The notes below the pieces were generated by a model that was not told where the DNA came from, made no database searches, and saw only the letters and a program-made list of their open reading frames with translations. The translations under genes and the position numbers were made by a program. 20,938 bases of DNA from Cylindrodendrum hubeiense (lineage: Eukaryota > Ascomycota > Sordariomycetes > Hypocreales > Nectriaceae): assembly GCA_014621425.1 (NCBI GenBank), contig JAANBB010000594.1, forward strand, positions 1 through 20,938, read 5' to 3'. Shown piece after piece: positions 16,754-20,938 of this stretch. The number at the start of each line of letters is the position of its first letter. Position 1 is the first letter of the stretch.

Positions 16754-19700
16754 GCTGGCATGCACGCAACCGCCAAGCCGCGCTAGTCTCATTTGCGCTG
16801 TTTCCGAGCTGTTCCATGGCTTACCAGCCGACGGCCCTCCATCTCATTTCAATGGCAACGGACAGGACACGGGCAACACAGCACGGCTGCCACCACCAGA
16901 AGCCCTCCCCCATCCCACGCCACCAATACCACGCCTTCATCGACCTCTCGGCGGTCGCCCGTAAAAACCGTGTTTCTGCAGCGTTGATCCACGCCGCCGA
17001 CACTGTGACGCGCATCCGGACAGCTGCCTGTTTAGGCTAAGGTGTTCGCGCCGGGATACCTTGTACCTCCGGTCTTGGGCCCTGGTGCCCTTGGTCTTGG
17101 ACTCCGGAGACTGGAGGCTATCGACTGCAGAATGGCGCCTCGTCCGTCGTCCGCCCGCCCTCTCCCCTGATCCACCGCTGTCGACCAGCGAGAACGATGC
17201 CGGGTTGGGCTTGGTTCAGTTTCCCCGCTTCGGCGCGTGCAAGCATTTCCGGGCCGAGCGCCAAGTTGCCATGTTGGAGTCGAGCACGGCCTGACAGTCC
17301 CATCTGAGGCATCTGCTCCCTCGTCATTCGCGAGTCCTGCTCGACGCCATTCCCCCTGCGGAATGAAGCCTTTCTCCTTCGGTCTGCTTCCTCAGCCGCG
17401 ACTGCAAGATGAAGTTGGACGACATCCAGCCTCAGATCTGGGAGCCATCAAGTCGTGAAATCGCCGCCAGCGTCGCCGAGCTTTCTCTGCGTTTGCTTGA
17501 GCGTCGCTACCCGCTTCATGTGTCCGGCGGCAGGTTCCGGAGCTTGACGCGATTCAACTTACGCCATCTGATCATGTCAAGGTGCACTTATTCCGCCCTA
17601 AAGTCGCCCCTTCATCACAAACAACGACCCTGGACCTTCCCGCCACCCTCCGACGGAGCCGAGGCCTTGAAATCCGCCATCCACAAAGGTGGTGCATCAG
17701 GATCCCCGCCTCTCGGATTTGACTAGCTATCAGTGCAGCTGTCTCCACAGGGTTTGTCGACATTGCCTTCCGTTGGAGGATGGGATGACATGACGGTGTG
17801 CTTCCGGTTCGTAGCTCCATTGGCCCCGGCCCCACTATGCTGACCATGATTTCACGCTTGAGCACGTCCATGGTGCTCGCCGCCTCCGTGTAATTGAAAT
17901 CGCCGACTCCAGATTGACGGCGCGTTGACAACCTTCCGCCAATCAAGTTTGGCGAGCCTGCGGTATATTCAGCGCCGCTCGGGGGAGCAAGCTATTCGGC
18001 CAGGGTCTCGATCAGTGTAACCCAAGTGGTCGGTTGGGGAACCGAGGAAACTAGGCCCGCCTACCCCCCGATTTCCACTCTGTGGCTGTAGCATTATTGC
18101 CATGGACAGAACCACGGAACCAGGGACCTTTTGCTCTCGGTCTGGCTCTCGTGCCCCTGCTGGCGGCCTCGTTTGTCCCGCGAACGCGCCGCACTAGGGG
18201 CAATCCCATCCATGAGCTCTGCGGAGAGCTGAGGGGATGCGCGACCAGCAAAATGTGATTGAGGGAGGTGGGCGGCCGAGCGGGCATACAGGCAGACAGA
18301 CTATCGAGTCAAAGTGAGCCACACCCAACAGGATCCAACCAGGAGCAGCCCAATCTCTAAGTCTCGTAAAGGCAGTATGTCGCACAAGCAGGGATTGAGG
18401 GCGCGCTTGTTGATGGCAATCAGCCATGTTGCTGCAATTCGCCATGTCCTGCGCCCAGAAACGTCCCCCACTTGCCCAGGCAAATGATGCGACACGCGGG
18501 TCGAGGCCGTCAAGAGGCCGAGCCGGTGCAGACACAGACGGGGGGCGAGCACACCATGTGCCAAACGCCATGGGGGCTTGAATTCTTCGTGTTCAGTTCA
18601 TCCGGTCCCTGTCGCGATGGCTGGCGATGGTGAAGGATACTGTGCGACAGATCTGCGCTAGTTAAGATTTGATTGCTAACGGGTCTAGCAGGGGTGGGGG
18701 AGGTTTAACAGTGAGCACACCGGGGCCTAGTTTGCTCTACGGCCCGAGCTCGGTGTGAGTAGACTTGGCCTAAACGCGTTGAGTTTGGTCCAGCTGGCAC
18801 CAGCTTGTGTAGGTTGATGCAAAGGGCTTTTACTGGAGTGACAGGGCCATGAGGGCGGATGAGTTTGACGAGACTTTGACCATGGGTACAAAGTTGGGTT
18901 CCAAGGATGGGAATTCTGTGGAAGGACGAGATAGGGTGCGTATGGTTCGTCACGCGGCGGCCTGCATGCGGCACAGAACCGACCCACCGCAACAACGGCT
19001 CACGAAAAGCCCGCCCAGGCCAATCCAGGAGCCAGGCGCAGCGGATGACAGGATCACCCATCGAGCGAGGGCCCTGGAAGCTCAGTTGTGTGCCACTGAA
19101 GGTGGGCTGCGAGCGGAGATGGGAGACGGGAGGTGTTTGATGGCAGGTGGTGGAGTGCTGTCGCTGATGGCCTGAGTCCGTGGCAGAAGCGTGCTCCGTT
19201 GGTCGGCTCCGTGTGAGCGGACAGAGGCACAGGACTCCGGGTGTCAAATGTCACAGGGCAGGGAACAGCAACCCTGCAAAGCTATGCCCATCACAATCAC
19301 CCCTGCCTCGTTGGCCTGAAGGAGCAGAGAGGACATGGGAGGCTGGGAGGGGGGCGAAGACGCAGGCACTGGCAAGCCTGAGCGCAGGTATCCGTTCAGG
19401 CTTTGAACGAAGTACTCGGTACACCCACCGCATGTCCTCTGCAAGCGAACTGGCCCGTTGCGGTCTGCTGTTTGCGTGCGTGAGACGGAAAGGCAATAGA
19501 AGAGGGGTGAATGGACGGGTATCGAGGACATTGCGATAAGGCTGGTTGGCTGCAGGTGGTATTACGTAGATGCTGAGGGAAAGAAGAGCAGCAAACGGGC
19601 AAGGCACACGGCAAACGGGTCGCCGTGACAAGGGAACCCAAGCAAGCACCTTGTTCCATGGCCATGGGATGGGATGGGCTCATCCCATCCAGTGGTCCAG

Positions 19701-20223
19701 GCAGGCTCTTTGTCTGCCATGGGCCAGGTTGGTTTCCGGATGGCCAGGGCTTTGCGCTTTGCGCTTTGTTGCTGGGCTCACTCAAATCTGCGCGTGGATG
19801 GAACAGGACAGTGCAGCGGGTTGAGGGACCAGCCCGGCGTCCGTCCCCCGTTGTCCATCGATGGCCCCCCGCTTTCGAGGCCCTCTCCGGCCTGGCGGTT
19901 TGGCCTCTGTCCTGGGATATCTGGCCATGTCCACTGGAGAGCCCGTGTGCGACGGCTACTACCTCACTATGCTCTTTTCATCCAGTTGGGCCTTGACTGT
20001 CTTTCCCGTTCCCGCTCCCGTTCCCCAAGTACTGGCTGGACCCTGACAGCTGCGAAGAACTGACGACCAACCGCGGGGACGCGACTCGACTCGAAAAGGC
20101 AAACGCGAAAAGAAAGCAGCCGGGGGAGCAGCGACAGTCCGTCCACAGGACACGCTAAGGCATCAATCGCGTGAGCGAAACAAAGTCATTGAGAGACAAG
20201 ACAAAAGACACCTGACGAGAGCA

Positions 20224-20256
20224 GACCGGCTGGACCAGACCGGCTGGACCTGACCA
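20224..20256. repeat. 14-bp tandem duplication (GACCGGCTGGACCW)
   Basis: Two near-identical units lie at 20224-20237 and 20238-20251, followed by a partial third (GACC). Confidence 0.8.
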
Positions 20257-20523
20257 GCTTTCTTGTGGTGTGCGTTTGCATGTAAGAGCCAAACAAAGAG
20301 CATTCATTCCTTGCGCCTCGGTGCGCCCTGCCGCGAATACCCAGGTACCGAAGCGCAAGTGCCCTTCGTTCCCTTCAATCAATTACTCCTCCAATCTGTT
20401 GCTTGCAGTGCTTCAGTTGACGTACTGTGTGCGTATCAATTGCTACGTACCGGCCTCTCATGTACCATCCATCCGCCGCTCTGTGGCCTCTGCCCAGTCC
20501 AAACCGTCCAATTCCCCCCTCCT

Positions 20524-20546
20524 CCACCACCACCACCACCACCACC
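20524..20546. repeat. CCA trinucleotide microsatellite
   Basis: About seven to eight CCA units. The translation in one frame is a polyproline run and in another poly-His; neither is taken as coding. Confidence 0.9.
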
Positions 20547-20743
20547 CACTACACCAACACCGCTACTGCAGTCACAGCCCTCGGCCTTTCCCATCGCTCA
20601 TCTCCCCTCTTCTCCCTTGGAGTCTACTTGGTTTCCCTGTCTCGCTCGAGCCGGAAGCATACCACGGCCGTCCCGTCCAGCTCGGCTCAAATTCACCACA
20701 CTATATTGCTTGCTCGGGCTAGGTACCTGGGTGTCGGCACATT

Positions 20744-20778
20744 CACACACACACACTCGCACACTCGCACACTCACGC
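20744..20778. repeat. CA dinucleotide run grading into an 8-bp repeat (ACACTCGC)
   Basis: A short CA run (about 20744-20756) is followed by ACACTCGC-type units of 8 bp. Confidence 0.8.
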
Positions 20779-20782
20779 ACCC

Positions 20783-20818
20783 CCAAGCAGCGACCCAAGC
20801 AGTGACCCAAGCAGCGAC
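20783..20818. repeat. Three-unit 12-bp tandem repeat (CCAAGCAGYGAC)
   Basis: The units at 20783-20794, 20795-20806 and 20807-20818 differ by one base in the middle copy. Confidence 0.9.
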
Positions 20819-20938
20819 CCACACACCACGCGCAATCCCGGTCGCACCAGCAATCGCGCAGCACCACTGACTCCCCAACTCAGCAACAGACAGGCGAGAC
20901 ACGCCGTGTGGTTGGGCAGCCCAGGACCTTGCATCCTT

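Larger units (their letters stand above)
15341..20490. other. Long gene-poor region
   Basis: About 5.1 kb has no gene I can support. The open frames on both strands are short, overlap each other, are rich in Pro, Arg, Ser and Cys, and show no family motif or convincing exon chain. The region contains many small direct duplications (for example 16357-16386, 16729-16753, 19749-19769, 20004-20025, 20224-20256) and a paired repeat at 16461-16506. It could be the long upstream region of a gene beyond the right edge, or hold non-coding transcripts, which sequence alone cannot show. Confidence 0.5.
20491..20938 (+). promoter_or_regulatory. CT/CA-rich stretch, probable leader of a gene beyond the right edge
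   Basis: The plus strand becomes C-rich with few G residues, with CCA, CA and CTC runs like the leaders of the genes in this window. No start codon with a convincing frame follows before the end. A plus-strand gene starting outside the window is the simplest reading, but this is inference from composition alone. Confidence 0.35.

Noticed and set aside
20263..20870. Open frames of 147-180 codons with polyproline or poly-His runs at the right end
   Set aside because: They are translations of CCA and CA microsatellites in a C-rich leader-like stretch, with no domain and three frames open at once.
1..20938. Gene cluster, defence system or mobile element as the hidden system
   Set aside because: The four genes are conserved housekeeping or developmental genes with unrelated roles. 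I saw no transposase, reverse transcriptase, terminal repeats, biosynthetic enzymes or composition break pointing to a cluster or insertion.

Overview
The window is nuclear DNA of a filamentous ascomycete, most likely a Sordariomycete and possibly Hypocreales. The grounds are short spliceosomal introns (47-69 bp with GTAAGT/GTGAGT donors, CTAAC-like branch sites and CAG/TAG acceptors), pyrimidine-rich leaders before start codons, about 55% GC by eye, and four genes of clearly fungal type. The order assignment is inference; I ran no searches.

Layout: (1) 1-1363, upstream region of the first gene, with a cluster of CAGCTG hexamers and a long CT-rich leader. (2) 1364-5274 (+), a five-exon Gin4/Hsl1/Kcc4 (Nim1-related) septin-associated protein kinase of about 1236 aa with an N-terminal catalytic domain and a C-terminal KA1-like domain. 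(3) 5275-8033, 2.8 kb without a recognisable gene, holding several microsatellites, a 3' hairpin and the promoter of the next gene. (4) 8034-10046 (+), a four-exon peroxisomal malate synthase of 542 aa ending in SKL, with an unusually long first intron. (5) 10047-11333, 3' and promoter sequence. (6) 11334-12878 (+), an intronless D-arabinono-1,4-lactone oxidase of 514 aa. (7) 13272-14079 (-), a three-exon tetraspanin of 224 aa convergent with the oxidase gene. (8) 14080-20938, almost 7 kb with no gene I can support. It starts with the GA-rich (CT-rich on the coding strand) leader of the tetraspanin gene, contains many short tandem duplications, and ends in a CT/CA-rich stretch that looks like the leader of a gene lying beyond the right edge.

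The four genes do not form a pathway or cluster. They serve septation and morphogenesis (kinase), the glyoxylate cycle (malate synthase), erythroascorbate synthesis (lactone oxidase) and membrane organisation (tetraspanin). I found no RNA gene, transposon, CRISPR array or foreign island.

I did not find a convincing new biological system. The most testable observations concern RNA processing. Retention of the last malate synthase intron would remove exactly the C-terminal tail carrying the peroxisomal signal. The first malate synthase intron is long and contains an internal donor/acceptor pair of normal intron size. There are also a tandem acceptor in the kinase gene and upstream ORFs before two genes.
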